From contig WARS01000033.1 in assembly GCA_008933995.1 (NCBI GenBank), positions 7,495,787 through 7,559,786 on the forward strand: a stretch of DNA of 64,000 nt, read 5' to 3'. Both the position numbers and the translations under genes were made by a program. A model generated the notes under the pieces. The model was not told where the DNA came from and searched no databases. It saw nothing but the letters and a program-made list of their open reading frames with translations. Below are positions 52,901 to 64,000 of the stretch, piece by piece (position 1 is the first letter of the stretch; each line of letters opens with the position of its first letter). This DNA comes from Datnioides undecimradiatus. Its lineage: Eukaryota; Chordata; Actinopteri; Lobotiformes; Datnioididae.

Positions 52901-54873
52901 ATTTACCATACTGAATCATTCCCAAAACATGTTGTAAACATTAGCATCAATTTATGGGCAGAATATATACCCTCTGCAAAAAACCCCAACACAAAACATC
53001 AGACGGCGCTTTGCTTTTACATTACCCTCATTTATTTTGTAATCATTCGAGATACTTTGCATTTTACTGCATCATGCCTTACTTTGCCTCGAGGAACAAT
53101 ATAGAAATGCTAATCCCTGCAACAATCTGCCTCTATCTTTGCTACACGTTTTATTTGGCTGCATTTGAATGCAGAATCCGAGGGAATAGCAATTACAAAC
53201 ACATCCCCTAATCACGCCACTTCAGATGCAGCAGGTTCACCAAGTCACAGAAGCACAACATATCCATCTGTAACTCTTGGAAATGATAACACCTTCTCCC
53301 TCAACAAAATCTGCTCTCCCTGACACATTCCCTGCTGGACAATAAATCTGAGTTTGGTTCCCTTCCACCACACAGCCATTTATTGTGAAAAGGGGGCTCT
53401 CTGCTCTGTATGTCTCAACAGATGAAGAAACTGGCTGAGAAAAGTCATTTACTTGTGGTCACACTCGTGAGTCCAGGGAGTTATCGCATTATGAGCCGTG
53501 TAGCGTGCAGACTGAGAGATGGCAGGGGAAAGGCATCAAATGAGAGGTGTGGTAAAAACATGAATATGGGATGTGCAGGGGAGGAACTCCTAAAAATGTG
53601 GCAGGCAAATGGACAGAGCTGAGAGCAGAAAATCATCCACCGAATGAAAGACGTCTCATAACCTTGATCGGGATAATTAAGACCAGAGTGTGGCCTCTGA
53701 CGTTGGCTGGTTGTGAAGCATGAAAAGATGAAGCCAAGACTAATGAAACATCATAGATCTTCTTTATGTCCTTTTCCTCTTCTCAGTGTTTACCAACCAA
53801 CAGGTAAAGAACCTCATATAAAATCACATTTTGCACACAGATGCATCGACAGTAATAATTTTTTTTAATAGCGTGCAGTCAGGGACCTCCTCCAACACTA
53901 CCCCAGGGTGGAAACCATTTGTTGCCTATTTGTATGACCCTGTTTCTTCTTGGGCAGCACACAAACAACGAAACAACAATGCATTAATAATTCTGAGTGT
54001 GTGTGTCTCGTATCTGGAGTCTGTTTTGACTCCATTTAATGTGATTTCTTGTTAAAATGTGTATTTATTTTTTATTTTTTTTTTGCAAGGGGTGAGATGA
54101 GGGTTTGAATTATTTAAGCTGCTGGGTCTGACGTCTCAGTTGTACATCGCTCAGCATATGAGGCTATTAACACACTATGTACCGTACATGATCACCACAG
54201 AGAAGGGGTGAGGGGATAAAGAGGGAGAGGGTGACAGACATGGAGATACACGGACAGACAGGAAAAGGGAGATTTTCAAGAAAGGATTGTGTTTTTTAAA
54301 ATGTGTCCTTATTCACAGCAAAACACAATTATATAGAGTTTAAAGGCAGCAAATGAAAAACGTGTAGAAAGATTTGAATGTTGGTTTTTATGTCGTCATC
54401 AGTTAATATGTTTTTATCTCTTTCTTTTTTTATTTTGCGGCAGTTAAATTGATCAGGTCTGGGTGATGGACCACAAACAGCACCGCCGGTATTCGTTTTC
54501 CAGGGGAGGGGGTGGTGTTGGAGGGGGCTGATAGCAGCCAGACTCTTCGCCGTTACGGGGGTTTTATTCAAGGTTAAGTTAGCCACCGCTCAACAGTCTT
54601 GTCACTGGTTGCGGTGGCTTGTTTCTGACGGGATTTCCGTGCGCGTGGGGTCAAAGCACAAGGCGTGGAGTTACGGTGCAGGTGCGCATTTATCGCCAGA
54701 AAAAAAACCCCCAAAACGTCACGCGCGCAGTCCTTTAATTGCCCATTAACTGAAAGTAACAATTACCGCTCGCGCCGTAGTGTCGCATTGTTACCATATG
54801 ACTGTCCAGAGAAGTCAAGCTGGAAAGCACTGAACACCGCCATTGTCTCAACTGCAAGTCCCTCTCACAGATG

Positions 54874-54899
54874 AAAGAAGAAGAAGAAGAAGGAGGAGA
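54874..54899. repeat. (GAA)n-rich purine tract
   Basis: A short run of GAA/GGA triplets within the CpG-rich block. Confidence 0.8.
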
Positions 54900-55244
54900 G
54901 AAAAAGGGGGCACATTTGTTGCTTACACTGGCCGAACAACACTTTGAAACAGCCTGGCCAGATCTTCATCATAGCAGGCAACACTGTAGCATGCAGCACC
55001 GCATCCTCGCATCAGCATCATTCCCTCCTCAGCATGCGAGGGAGACCTGTTAAACCATCAATTATACTGCGGTAGCTACACAAACAGCAGTTGTTGCATG
55101 TGAATGAAACATTGCCACTGAGCACATTTGCAACCTGCTCCAGCGATTCTCCTGACAGCGACATGTGCGGAACCCAACAAATCACGTTACATGAGACACA
55201 CCGTAGGTAATGACTATAGCATTAGAAATAAAGAATAAGCTCAC

Positions 55245-55560
55245 CAGCTGCAGTAAGGGTTATGCTCTTGCCGTTTCTTCTCTCTGCCGACTCGGTTTCC
55301 TTGGAGTTAATGAGGTTCTGACGTTTGGTCCGACTGATCTCTCCCTCAGCTGTTATTGTCCACCGGGTTTGGATCTCTTTTTTTTTTTTTCGCTCCAGCG
55401 GAGAAATAATAGGGAAAATCGGCGTCTTCTCGCAAAGCTCAGCCCTCTTCAAACTAACCTTCCCGCCCCCTCCTTCTACCCATCTCAGATTGGTGCTGGC
55501 CAGGAGGGGCAAACCCTGAACCCGAGGGCTGGTTTAGAGGCGGTGATCTGTCACGCGGAT
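55245..55560 (-). other. Candidate non-coding first exon of the GABA-A alpha gene
   Basis: On the minus strand the CpG-rich segment ends at TGCAGCTG|GTGAGC, a strong donor with the exon boundary at 55245. No plausible protein is encoded, as expected for a 5'UTR exon. Joining it to the acceptor at 30713 would give a 24.5-kb 5'UTR intron. The upstream limit is arbitrary because no transcription start can be read from sequence. Confidence 0.25.
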
Positions 55561-56867
55561 CAATACCCACATGGACATGCGGTGGACGTTTGCAAAAAAA
55601 AAGAAGGGCTCACAGTTTACCGACCAGCTTGTCAGTGATGCTCTCGACAGCTGGAAGGGAATCTCTCTTTTTTCTCCCCTTTCCTTGTGCGTTATTGCAC
55701 AACAACCTCCCAGGCGAGTGAAAGCAGTGAGTGGGCCCACTTATTCAGCGGGCTCCGCGGTTTGAGCACTGACGCAGGTGCCCAAGGTCCAACCACAACT
55801 GCCAGAGATGCCAAGCCTATGAGCTGCTGCTGACAGTGATATAGCAAGCTCATCTGAGTCATTGCAGTAGTAGGAAATGGGAGCAGATCAGTCCCACTCT
55901 GTGACCTTGGGGTGGTGTGGTCTAATCAGTGAGAGAGGAGCTGGGGAGAAAAAAAAAACAAAACAGACAAATGAGACATAACATCTTCATCTCAGAGTGT
56001 GCTCAAGGTGCCCTTGTGCAAGGCATGTAATGTCACCTCTAACCTCCAGTGTGAGACTGCGCTTTCACTCTTGCCAACTCCCAGGCGTGTTTGTGTGGAT
56101 GTTTGTGTGAGCAGCGTGCAGTCTCTGACCTCATTTTGTTCACTCCTGTTTATTGTAAAGGATCAAATACATTACAGCTGTCAAAAATGGACAAACAGTC
56201 ACATTTCAACATTTCACACTGAAATGAAACATCAGAGCCCAGCACATTTGATGCTGCAGTTTGCAGCTTGAATATCTTTTGGATTTATTGTAAAGCCTAA
56301 TTCTGCTGCTTTCATGTTTTGCTTTTTTGGTCAAATAGTTTTAATCTAAAGCACAGGTTGCTTCTTTCAGTTGAACAAAGTAAATGAAGTGACTGCCCTT
56401 AAATATACAATATCACTGCTGCATCTACATTGTTTGTGCAATGGCAGTCCTGATAATATTGGTGCTCTGGATGCTCATGCAGTCAGACTACTGTTAAACC
56501 AAATAAACACTTAACATTAATGAACAATAAATGAGCGATTTTTGCAGACAAAGCCCTTTGAGAGTTAAGTTCATATCAGTAAAATAGCAGCCATTAGTAT
56601 TGAATGAAGTTACCAAGACAGACAATGGATTAATGAAATCAAAGGTTTGTTTTTTATTTTAATTTTGTTTTCTATTCTTTTAAAATAGCACAATTCAATG
56701 GGGCAGCTGTCTGATAAAAGCCCTTGATTCAGTTGGTACCACACTGTACATGGTTATATTTCCACCAATAAAAAGGCCCAGAAACTGTACAGAGAGCATG
56801 CTGTGACTCTTTCACCCTCTGCATGGCTGTATTGAAAGGGAATAGGGAAATGTGGAACTCCTTTCTG

Positions 56868-57060
56868 TGTGCTCCACCTCGAGGTTTCTTGCATCTTATC
56901 CCTAATTAAGTCGCCGTGGCAGGGTTTCCCCTCGTTGTTGCTTAGGGTCTAAGGTTGGGTTGCCATTTCCATTTATCATTTTCATTTATTGTTTCATTGT
57001 GAAGCCCTTTGAGACAGTAATTGTAATTAGGGGCTGTAATAAACTTGATTTGCTGTGAGC
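56868..57060 (+). mobile_element. 3' tail of a fish non-LTR retrotransposon
   Basis: CTCCACCTCGAGGTTTCTTG, GTCGCCGTGGCAGGGTTTCC, TTGTTGCTTAGGGTCTAAGG, TTGTGAAGCCCTTTGAGAC and TGTAATAAACTTGATTTG together correspond, in decayed form, to the 3' end of L2-like fish LINEs and the SINEs that borrow it. No coding part precedes it, so the copy is 5'-truncated, as is typical. Confidence 0.6.
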
Positions 57061-57626
57061 TCCTGTGGGCGAGGAGAGGGAGAAGGTGCCGGCCAGTTCT
57101 GCCAAGGAGCCTGTGAGCCACGGATAGAGACAGAGTTTGGGTGTATCCATCCTGTGTGCTTATTTTCACCCATACACCCGAAAGCTAAATGATTCCCTGC
57201 CTATATTATCAAGACCACCTGCTGAGTAAGCTGCCTTCTGGCTTATTACTTTAATCTCTGCCCTTTTATTTGTATTTATATGTAATCTCCAAGAATCTAC
57301 TCGTAGTACTCGTAGTAAATATGACCGACTGAAAGCACAGCTTTTTACACCCATGCCACATTTTCAGTTGTTTTACCTTCTTTGTAGAATATACAATGTG
57401 TGGCTAAGCATAAATCAAGCACAATGTGCCATTTCCACACTTTCCACACTGCAGTTACCAAGTGCTTTACATTTAGTTTCCTTTCAATAATTCCTTGAGC
57501 CGGCATAATCATGTCCTTCGGCTAATAATTATAAACTCTGGAAAAACTGACACTGAGATATGTGTATGTCTCGGCTGCTTTTGTTAATTAGTCCCAGCTT
57601 GTGGACAAAGATGTGTTGGCTTTTGG

Positions 57627-57662
57627 GAAAAAAGAACAAAAAAAACAAAAAAACAAAAAAAC
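57627..57662. repeat. A-rich simple sequence with C interruptions
   Basis: Runs of five to eight A separated by single C or G residues. Confidence 0.9.
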
Positions 57663-59655
57663 ATGCAGATAAAGTGCTACAGTTGATTTAAAAAGGAACT
57701 TGACAAATATTGTGTAATGCAAATAAAAAATGGGACACATTTATCAGGCAGATATTTTTTAAATATACGTTTGAGATAACTTTATCACCCAATAGCTTTA
57801 TGAACGGATTGTTGCATTTTAAACCCTATGAGAACCCTATTGCTGCATCCCAGGATGTGCCGTGCTTGGCACCGTGCAGGTCCAAACACTGTAATCCCTT
57901 TAGCCGAAAGCAGTCTTGAGACTTAAAGGTTGTCAGTGCCCAGTCCAGTTCAGTTTAGACGTGAATGAGAAATTCTTATCGCTCGATGACAACTACTTCT
58001 GGGGGTCACTTTGAGTGAGACTCTCAAGCCTCAAGAGGTGCCACTGGCCGAAAGGTTGCTCTCAGCGGCTCTAAGGTGGGAACACATGTATCTGAATGTC
58101 ACGTTGGCAAGCAATCTCATTGTCAGATATGAACCTTTCATTTTTTTTGTTTCCTCACAATTTTCTCCTTTTCTCTGCACCTAATGAGCGTGACCTTTTC
58201 GACATTTTGTATTCTTGAAAACGAGGCGGCTGTTTTTCCTCCATTCATTATCGTATATTGGAAATTCAAGCAAGGGGCTGGCGTTCTGCTTGTTGTGTGT
58301 GCGCCCAGGTCTGAGCCACAGGTGTGAGGGTTGTCAGGGCTGATAAAGAAACACAAGATGATATGAAGACTTGATGCATTTTCATTCATGAAGACAAAGC
58401 AGCGTGTTAGAGTCTTGCAGATGGGCGCATTGCGTCGTCACATACACGTAACGCCCCAAGTAGCAGCCCAGATTAAATGAATGAACAATCAGACCCATCA
58501 CTATGCATAAAACAATGTCACATACAGGACGTGATGTGTTAAATGTGAGAAAACATACATATTTACAGACAAGTTCAGGCAGGAAGCTCAGCACCACTTC
58601 AGTTAGCCATCAGCTGATCCTAATTAGCGCTAATTACTCTCAGCATTTAATGCCAGGCAGTTCATTGAAGCTGTCAGCTCTTCATTTAAGCCATCACCTC
58701 CTCTGTCATTCAGTGGTTCTGCCACACTGCTCATTGTTTGTATATACCACCACGGCCTCTTCCTTTTCTGGTTCCCTAGTAATGAAACAGGCATGCAGTG
58801 GTATGTTTCTGTAGGCCTGTCCCTCGTAATGACATACATTCCACATCAGCGATATTTTGTTTGCAGGGCTCTGGTCAGCACACCACCGCTGTGATTTCAT
58901 CTTGAGTTGCTTGGATTCTGACAGGGAGAACCACAGAGAATATGTATTCCTAAATACAACTGCGTAAACATTTTTTTTGGATTATACTTTCCATTTGATG
59001 ACGGGACCACAGAGCCAAACTTTAAATGTTGTATATTGCTTCAGGAGGAAGTGCTGTGATCATCACATAAAAATCAAGCAAACACAAATCATTGTCAGCT
59101 GTATAATTAATCACCAAATGCTTTGGGATTCAGCTCATAAACACTGTCATGGTCCAAAACAGGAACTTGATGCTAATTGCTTTTGAAAAATATTGGTGCT
59201 TGTTAACAAGTCCTCCCTCCATCCATCAATCTGTCCACTTTCTGCAACAGTTTCCCTGTCGCTTGGAAGCTTTACTGCAGTAAACACAGTGACAAAATGA
59301 CCCCAGGATGTTAATGGTTATGTATAGATCACCATGATGGGTAAAGGAAGACAAAGCCGTCTGTTGGTCAACAGTATTTCAACCAGCCTAATGCTTTTTC
59401 ATCACTCTAATGCTGTTGCACTACTTCCTGTTTGGTGTTTAAGATAGTGTCCAGTTTCCATGTAAATCTAATTTAACGTGTTTTATGTTGTGTATATTTT
59501 CAATCAGTTTAGGACAGATGTCATTTAAACATTCAATAAGACCTCAACTACCACTTGGTCTCATGCTGCTTGAACAAGATCCTCCAGCAGCAATCTGAAT
59601 TCAGACCATTTAGCTCAAAATAATCCCAGATGGGACTCTGGCATTTTCTGCATAA

Positions 59656-59719
59656 GATGCGTAGCTGCTCTGATGCGTAGCTGCTCTGAGGCCAAGAGCA
59701 CCTCTGAGAAGAGGTGCTC
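59656..59719. repeat. 16-bp direct duplication next to a long hairpin
   Basis: GATGCGTAGCTGCTCT is present twice back to back at 59656-59671 and 59672-59687. It is followed by GAGCACCTCT-GAGA-AGAGGTGCTC (59696-59719), a perfect 10-bp stem with a 4-nt loop. Allowing one mismatch, the arms extend to 16 bp (GGCCA on the left, TGGCC on the right, to 59725). Confidence 0.9.
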
Positions 59720-59737
59720 ATGGCCAAACATGTCGCT

Positions 59738-59885
59738 CTACAGCAATGCTTCTCAATCCTGGTTCTTGGCACTCCAGACGCTGATGGTTTTCCATCCCAT
59801 CGGCTTGTTAATTGACGCTCATTTCATTCTCTCAGTATTCCAGTGCTTATTCAGTCCTTGATTAGATTGCTGAAATGAAGGCCGG
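59738..59885. repeat. Possible dispersed repeat
   Basis: The stretch CAATGCTTCTCAATCCTGGT, TTCTTGGCACTCCAGACGCT, TTGTTAATTGACGCTCATTT and TTGATTAGATTGCTGAAATG resembles a type of short interspersed repeat that I have seen in fish genomes, but the family cannot be named. Confidence 0.35.
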
Positions 59886-61309
59886 GAACATATTTAAACT
59901 GAAGCCCCTCCGCAGCCATCCCCAGATGTATACATACAGCAGGGCCTCGTGGGACTAGATGAGCACTGCATGTCCCAGATGTGTGTTGTAGCCTGTCTGG
60001 CTTTGGAGTACAGAGCAGAAGTTTACATTTGTTCTCAAAAAGAGCTCTCTGGAGATAGCACAGGTTTGTGCTACTGGATCACACTGACATAAGATCCCAG
60101 TTGTGTATTTGAGCTGTTTATTTCACCATGGGCTACTTTTCTAACATGGCAAAATAGTGTTGGGCACTCTATATGCTGTGCCTATATGCATGAATATTAA
60201 ATGAGGTAGTTATGCACTAATATGAGCAGCCAGTATAAATGACCCTTATTTATTCATTCAGGCAGGAGTGGAGGACTGAGGGGAAAATGGGGAATGAGTA
60301 TATAAGACCCTCTTGTGATATGCTAAAAAGAATAGCTGTGTCTTCTGGGACAATAGAGGACGTACAGAATCCAGACTTTATGCTGCCCCACCCTGCACTC
60401 AGGTATACTTAATTATTTTCATACTAGAAGAGTCCATTATACCAAGAGTGTACTTGGTGAATTATTCTGAATAATGACTATAAAATGATATGACTACTAT
60501 GCAGTTAGGAATTCTTAAAATTAGCTGTAATGTAATACAAACATACATTATACCATAATCTAGCCACCACATTTGGAACATGTACTATATCTAGAAATCA
60601 ATCGAACATATCACACAAATAACACAAATTTACACTTTATGTAATAGATTTCATTGGGATAAGATGAGGAAAGCTGTGTGATTCAAACAGCATTATTATC
60701 AGTAAATAACCTTGTTCCCTCAAGACAAAATTAAAAATTAAAAACATACAGAATTTTATATGGTAACCAAAGAGTTGGAAAAATGTACTCCATTAAAAAC
60801 TGGCATAAAGATAATGTTTCCTGTTTTGTCTGCCAGAATCCATATCAAGTCAGTCAATTCTATATCAAGTAGAAATCAATAATGACTGTACAATTGAAGC
60901 TTTAATACACTGAGCACACTCTTGTCCTTCTATCAGTCACCGTGGTTGTCTGAGCTGCAGCAGGATGTGTCAGCACAGTGAGAGGTTCTGGGTGTTTGTG
61001 ATCAATTAAAAGCTCTGTCAGCTAATGAAATACTGTAAAAACGACCACATCCAGACACACATATATAAATGTTGTTTATATTTATTTACATGTTTGATAA
61101 CTACCTGGTAAAATAAATACTTAATGAAGAGCATTTATGTTCTAACTCTTGCTCTATTGTAGAGAACCCACATCAATGCAATCACTAAACATCATCACAT
61201 TGTGTGGTATGACTGGATATTTCTGCTACTTGCGTCAAATGCTTGGAGTGACATCAGTATGATGCTCCACTGAAGTTAGATATGCCAGTTTGACTCTATT
61301 CCTCTGAAT

Positions 61310-61466
61310 CGACTGATCCTAAGCTTTGTTATATTGCTTCAATGCCCCAAGTGATCCTGAGCACCACCACATTTCCTCAGTGCACTGTCTGATCCTTAGC
61401 ACCAACCATTTTCCCCCAATGCACCAATTGATCCTCACCACCACCACCACCACCACATTCCCTCAA
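61310..61466. repeat. 38-bp minisatellite, four diverged copies, ending in a (CAC)n run
   Basis: The anchor TGATCCT occurs at 61314, 61352, 61390 and 61429, giving spacings of 38, 38 and 39. The unit is approximately TGATCCTNAGCACCACCACA followed by TTTCCTCAGTGCACTG. In the last copy the CACC core has expanded into about seven CAC triplets (61436-61456), so a trinucleotide microsatellite seems to have arisen inside a minisatellite unit. Confidence 0.85.
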
Positions 61467-63310
61467 ACAGCAGCAAAAAGCAAAATCAAATCAAGTTAAA
61501 AGTGAAAAGTGGGTTAAGCGATGCAGAAGGGCTCACAGGAAGAAGATGGATCAATGATTCACGACAATAACTTAATGATGTATTTGGAATACATGGACAG
61601 CGTAGTAGTTCTAAGAAGTGTCTTAAATTGTCCTGCACAAACTGTTAGTACAAGGAAACTTTGCAATAGGACCCCAGGGGGTGAAGTTGTATAGCGTTGT
61701 ACTTTGAGCATAGAACTTTCTGTGAAGTCACATCAATCTCAGCTGTTTTTTTTAAGCTGCTGCACTTAAACAGAATAATGAGGACTCAATGAATAATGCA
61801 CAATTAATGTTAATATTAAAGGAAAGAACTTCAGCAAAAGCTTTGCTCTGTAAGAATGAAGTGGTAATAGTAATACAATTCTATTGACAAAGCTCATGAA
61901 AGTATGATAATGGTAGGAGAGGGGCTACATTATAAATTCCTCTTTTGTAAACCAAGAGAGAGATATGAGACTTATTTCTCATTCTAATAATGTGATCATG
62001 GAGTAGTTGGGTGATGGGAAAAGATTTTAAATTCATGCTTATTGTTTATTTTTTAATTGGGGTTTTTGTCTCCATCACACACATTAAAGCAGGGAGGATT
62101 AGCACGATGACACGCAGCAAAAGGTCTTGTGGTTACATTCAGCAACGTCCACACATTATACCACTCAGCTATATGCATGTCTACTATAATGGCAGTTACT
62201 TCATAAACATCCTCTAGTAAAAATGAGGACATGCAGGGTGTAAGTAGACTTCAATATAGTTTTTATATAGGAAGACTGTAATGCTGACCACATTTAACTT
62301 GTTTCTTTCTTTAACGTAAGGTTTGATCTTTCATCAAGTAAAAAGAACAAAGGATCACATGGTGTCCATTGCTTAGATGTGCATCTTCAGACAGGCCCCG
62401 GTGATTTGAGCTACATGTAGCTTTACTGAAAAAGGACCTGGCTGCCAGTCAGCTCTATAGGCTTCAAAGAGCCTGCACTTGTGATGTGGATTTTATGATG
62501 CTGAAACTATTCTTTTAAGATTTTTTGGATGGAGAATACCGGAAAGAATGACTTTAGCCAGGGGAACATGTCTTGCAGCAGCCACACGGACAGGACAACC
62601 ATAGGTCCTTAGAATTACGCTGTGAGCTGAAATCAGCCTTTAAATGCTACTTAAATTTAACGTGATATAACAAGGCATGCAACAGCTATACATCATGTGC
62701 ACACAAAATTCTATTTGCACAAAATGACATAAAATCCTGTGTCCTTTGCTCCTCTATACATTTCCGCTTTCCAATCAAATATGGTGAGGCTACTGTGAGT
62801 AAAGTTTTTATTGAACAAAAGTCACTTAGTAAAATGTCTTTTTCCCCACGCTCCCCAGTAAAGATGGAGAGGGAAAGAAGCTTATCTAGAAAGAGAAGAA
62901 AACACAGCGGCACTTGCGATGTATCCTCAGAGGCTGAAGTTAGTGTTTTCATAGATATAGCTGGCACTGGCAGCAGAACCATTTGCTGCAGTGCATGGAA
63001 CTAATAATTCAAAGTAAACCAACAGAAATTAATTATTGATGTGTTATGAGAGACAACCATACATCATTATGGCATTTTAGGTGGAAAGAAAATAAAAAAG
63101 AATTATTGAGCAGGCACAAGTTAGGTCAGCCTGGGTACACAAGGGAATGGGAAATGTAAGCATAAGAGAAATCAACTTGCCGGCGTGCCAAAGAAAACAA
63201 ACACCATCCTGTAAGACCTGACCTTCTACAGAGGTCCATCATTCAGCTTCCTGTTTACTTTGGAGAGCTAACTGTGCCATGAGGAAGATGCAGTAAATGC
63301 TTTACATTAG

Positions 63311-63490
63311 GCATATGGAAGTACAAAGCGTAACTACAGTAGAACCACCCTGAGCCTGCAGCCAATGCTGAACAGTGAAGAGTTTAAAGCTGCGAAAAAT
63401 GTGGCCCAGGCTTTCATCAACAGCCAAAGGCATCTTCAGAGGCAGATAGAAAAGAGAGAGCAGCGAGCGGCTGTGATGGGAGGAAAATGA
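63311..63490 (+). CDS. Possible coding exon or pseudo-exon, unidentified
   Basis: The frame is open from just after a TAG at 63308 to a TGA at 63488-63490 and reads like real protein: LSLQPMLNSEEFKAAKNVAQ, then AFINSQRHLQRQIEKREQ, then RAAVMGGK. The composition is that of an amphipathic helical protein, with few Cys or Ser and many Lys, Glu and Gln, unlike other short frames nearby. The pattern L-x-x-L-x-P-x-L-x-x-E-E-F followed about 10 residues later by F, then LQ-x-x-(L/I)-x-x-R, loosely recalls the N-terminal helices of carnitine/choline acyltransferases. That resemblance is weak and I do not assign the gene. A possible acceptor (AACTACAG at 63339) is pyrimidine-poor and no strong donor follows. 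It may be a terminal exon, a pseudo-exon or chance. Confidence 0.28.
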   Translation, partial: AYGSTKRNYSRTTLSLQPMLNSEEFKAAKNVAQAFINSQRHLQRQIEKREQRAAVMGGK

Positions 63491-64000
63491 CTTCACTGTA
63501 TCTGGGATCCAAAGTCAGAAAATTCCTGTCAAGGGATAGGTGGCTTACAGTAATTTATCATACAGAGTAATGGCAGGTGGTAGTTAATAAAATACATTCA
63601 CTGAAAGTCTAAGCCAGCCATTGTATAGGCATGGCTGTTCTCAGTCCGGTTGTTGTTCAGAATGATAAGGTTAGCATAAATCACCACCGGATCTTTGATT
63701 CCTCAGAAATTAAAAAAATGATTGATTACATCCCATTTTCTGGCGATCAATAAAGCCAGTCTGATGCCTGGGATTGATCAACATGGAGCCAGAAAGAGGC
63801 TGACAATAAGGGTCATGACCTTTGCAGTCGCTGGAGGAGGTATGGTAATGAAAAGCTCAGAAGCAATCACCTCATCAGTCCTGGGATTCTCTGTGCGATC
63901 AATGGAGCAACATGGCCTCATGTCTGTGCGCAGCTTGGTCAAAGAGCAATAATCAACAACCGAGCAGTTTGTGTCACTTTAAGCGCCAATTCAAATGTCA

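Larger units (their letters stand above)
30713..54470. other. Upstream region, probably 5'UTR intron; no coding gene recognised
   Basis: The splice acceptor at 30713 shows that transcription starts further right, so part or all of this 24-kb stretch is probably intronic on the minus strand. Open frames here are short and lack recognisable domains. It contains microsatellites, a tandem-repeat field at about 44000-44640 and repeat fossils at about 41700-42200 and 49745-49925, listed separately. The block at 31380-31680 is moderately CpG-rich and could also hold an alternative first exon. Confidence 0.5.
54470..55770. promoter_or_regulatory. CpG-rich block, candidate promoter region of the GABA-A alpha gene
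   Basis: CpG dinucleotides are rare in most of the window but frequent here, for example ACGTCACGCGCGCAG near 54715-54730 and TACCGCTCGCGCCGTAG near 54765-54780, and again throughout 55260-55570. The first of these contains a CRE-like half site (TGACGT on the minus strand). It is the most CpG-dense stretch I noticed in the 64 kb. Its position upstream of the minus-strand gene, plus a good minus-strand splice donor at 55245, suits a CpG-island promoter. No TATA box is evident. It could instead serve a plus-strand gene, because beta and alpha GABA-A genes are often head to head, but no beta signal-peptide exon was found. Confidence 0.42.
55771..64000. other. Region upstream of the CpG-rich block; no secure gene
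   Basis: This is AT-rich sequence with a LINE 3' tail (56868-57060), A-rich simple sequence (57627-57662), a hairpin cluster (59656-59719), a 38-bp minisatellite (61310-61466) and the orphan exon candidate at 63311-63490. I searched the plus strand for a head-to-head GABA-A beta gene (motif DRLLKGYDIRLRP) and saw none. Confidence 0.6.

Noticed and set aside
55210-55638. 142-codon plus-strand open frame
   Set aside because: It lies in the CpG-rich block where stops are rarer, is interrupted by a poly-T run encoding a Phe string, and has no recognisable motif.
62686-63004. Facing open frames of 98 and 69 codons, the plus one with a basic RKRRK-like stretch
   Set aside because: Neither resembles a known family, and the basic stretch comes from a purine-rich run; kept out for lack of evidence.
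55771-64000. A head-to-head GABA-A beta subunit gene
   Set aside because: Expected from cluster organisation in vertebrates, but no beta motif (ETVDRLLKGYDIRLRP) was visible on the plus strand.
1-64000. tRNA genes, CRISPR arrays, bacterial operons or phage-like systems
   Set aside because: No B-box plus cloverleaf pattern, no regular repeat-spacer array and no Shine-Dalgarno-led gene strings; the DNA is vertebrate in character.

Overview
The window looks like nuclear genomic DNA from a ray-finned fish, probably a percomorph teleost. It is about 40% GC and mostly non-coding. It carries many microsatellites, decayed interspersed repeats of kinds I know from percomorph genomes, and exons with vertebrate GT-AG splice sites. 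I see no operons, bacterial-type genes, CRISPR arrays, rRNA or convincing tRNA genes. Almost all the open frames here are chance ORFs of 60 to 140 codons.

One gene is firmly identified: the 5' part of a GABA-A receptor alpha subunit on the minus strand. Three coding exons are present: signal peptide at 30612-30691, start of the extracellular domain at 11477-11598, and the conserved 68-bp exon at 8520-8587. Their reading phases join exactly to give the first 90 residues. The third exon carries residues typical of alpha-2, while the mature N-terminus also recalls alpha-3, so gabra2 is the preferred but not certain assignment. The ligand-binding loops, Cys-loop and four membrane helices must lie to the left of base 1.

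Layout by position: 1-8519 is the start of intron 3, with decayed repeats. 8588-11476 is intron 2. 11599-30611 is a 19-kb intron 1 holding LINE, Tc1-like and other repeat fossils. 30713 to about 55 kb is probably a long 5'UTR intron. A CpG-rich block at about 54.47-55.77 kb is the best promoter and first-exon candidate. 55.8-64 kb is upstream sequence with a LINE 3' tail, a 38-bp minisatellite, a hairpin cluster and one possible coding exon at 63311-63490 that I cannot identify securely.

I found no convincing undescribed multi-gene system. The items most worth checking are the paralogue identity of the receptor, the CpG-rich block, the orphan exon candidate and some odd repeat structures. Repeat calls rest on recognising sequence patterns, not on a database search.
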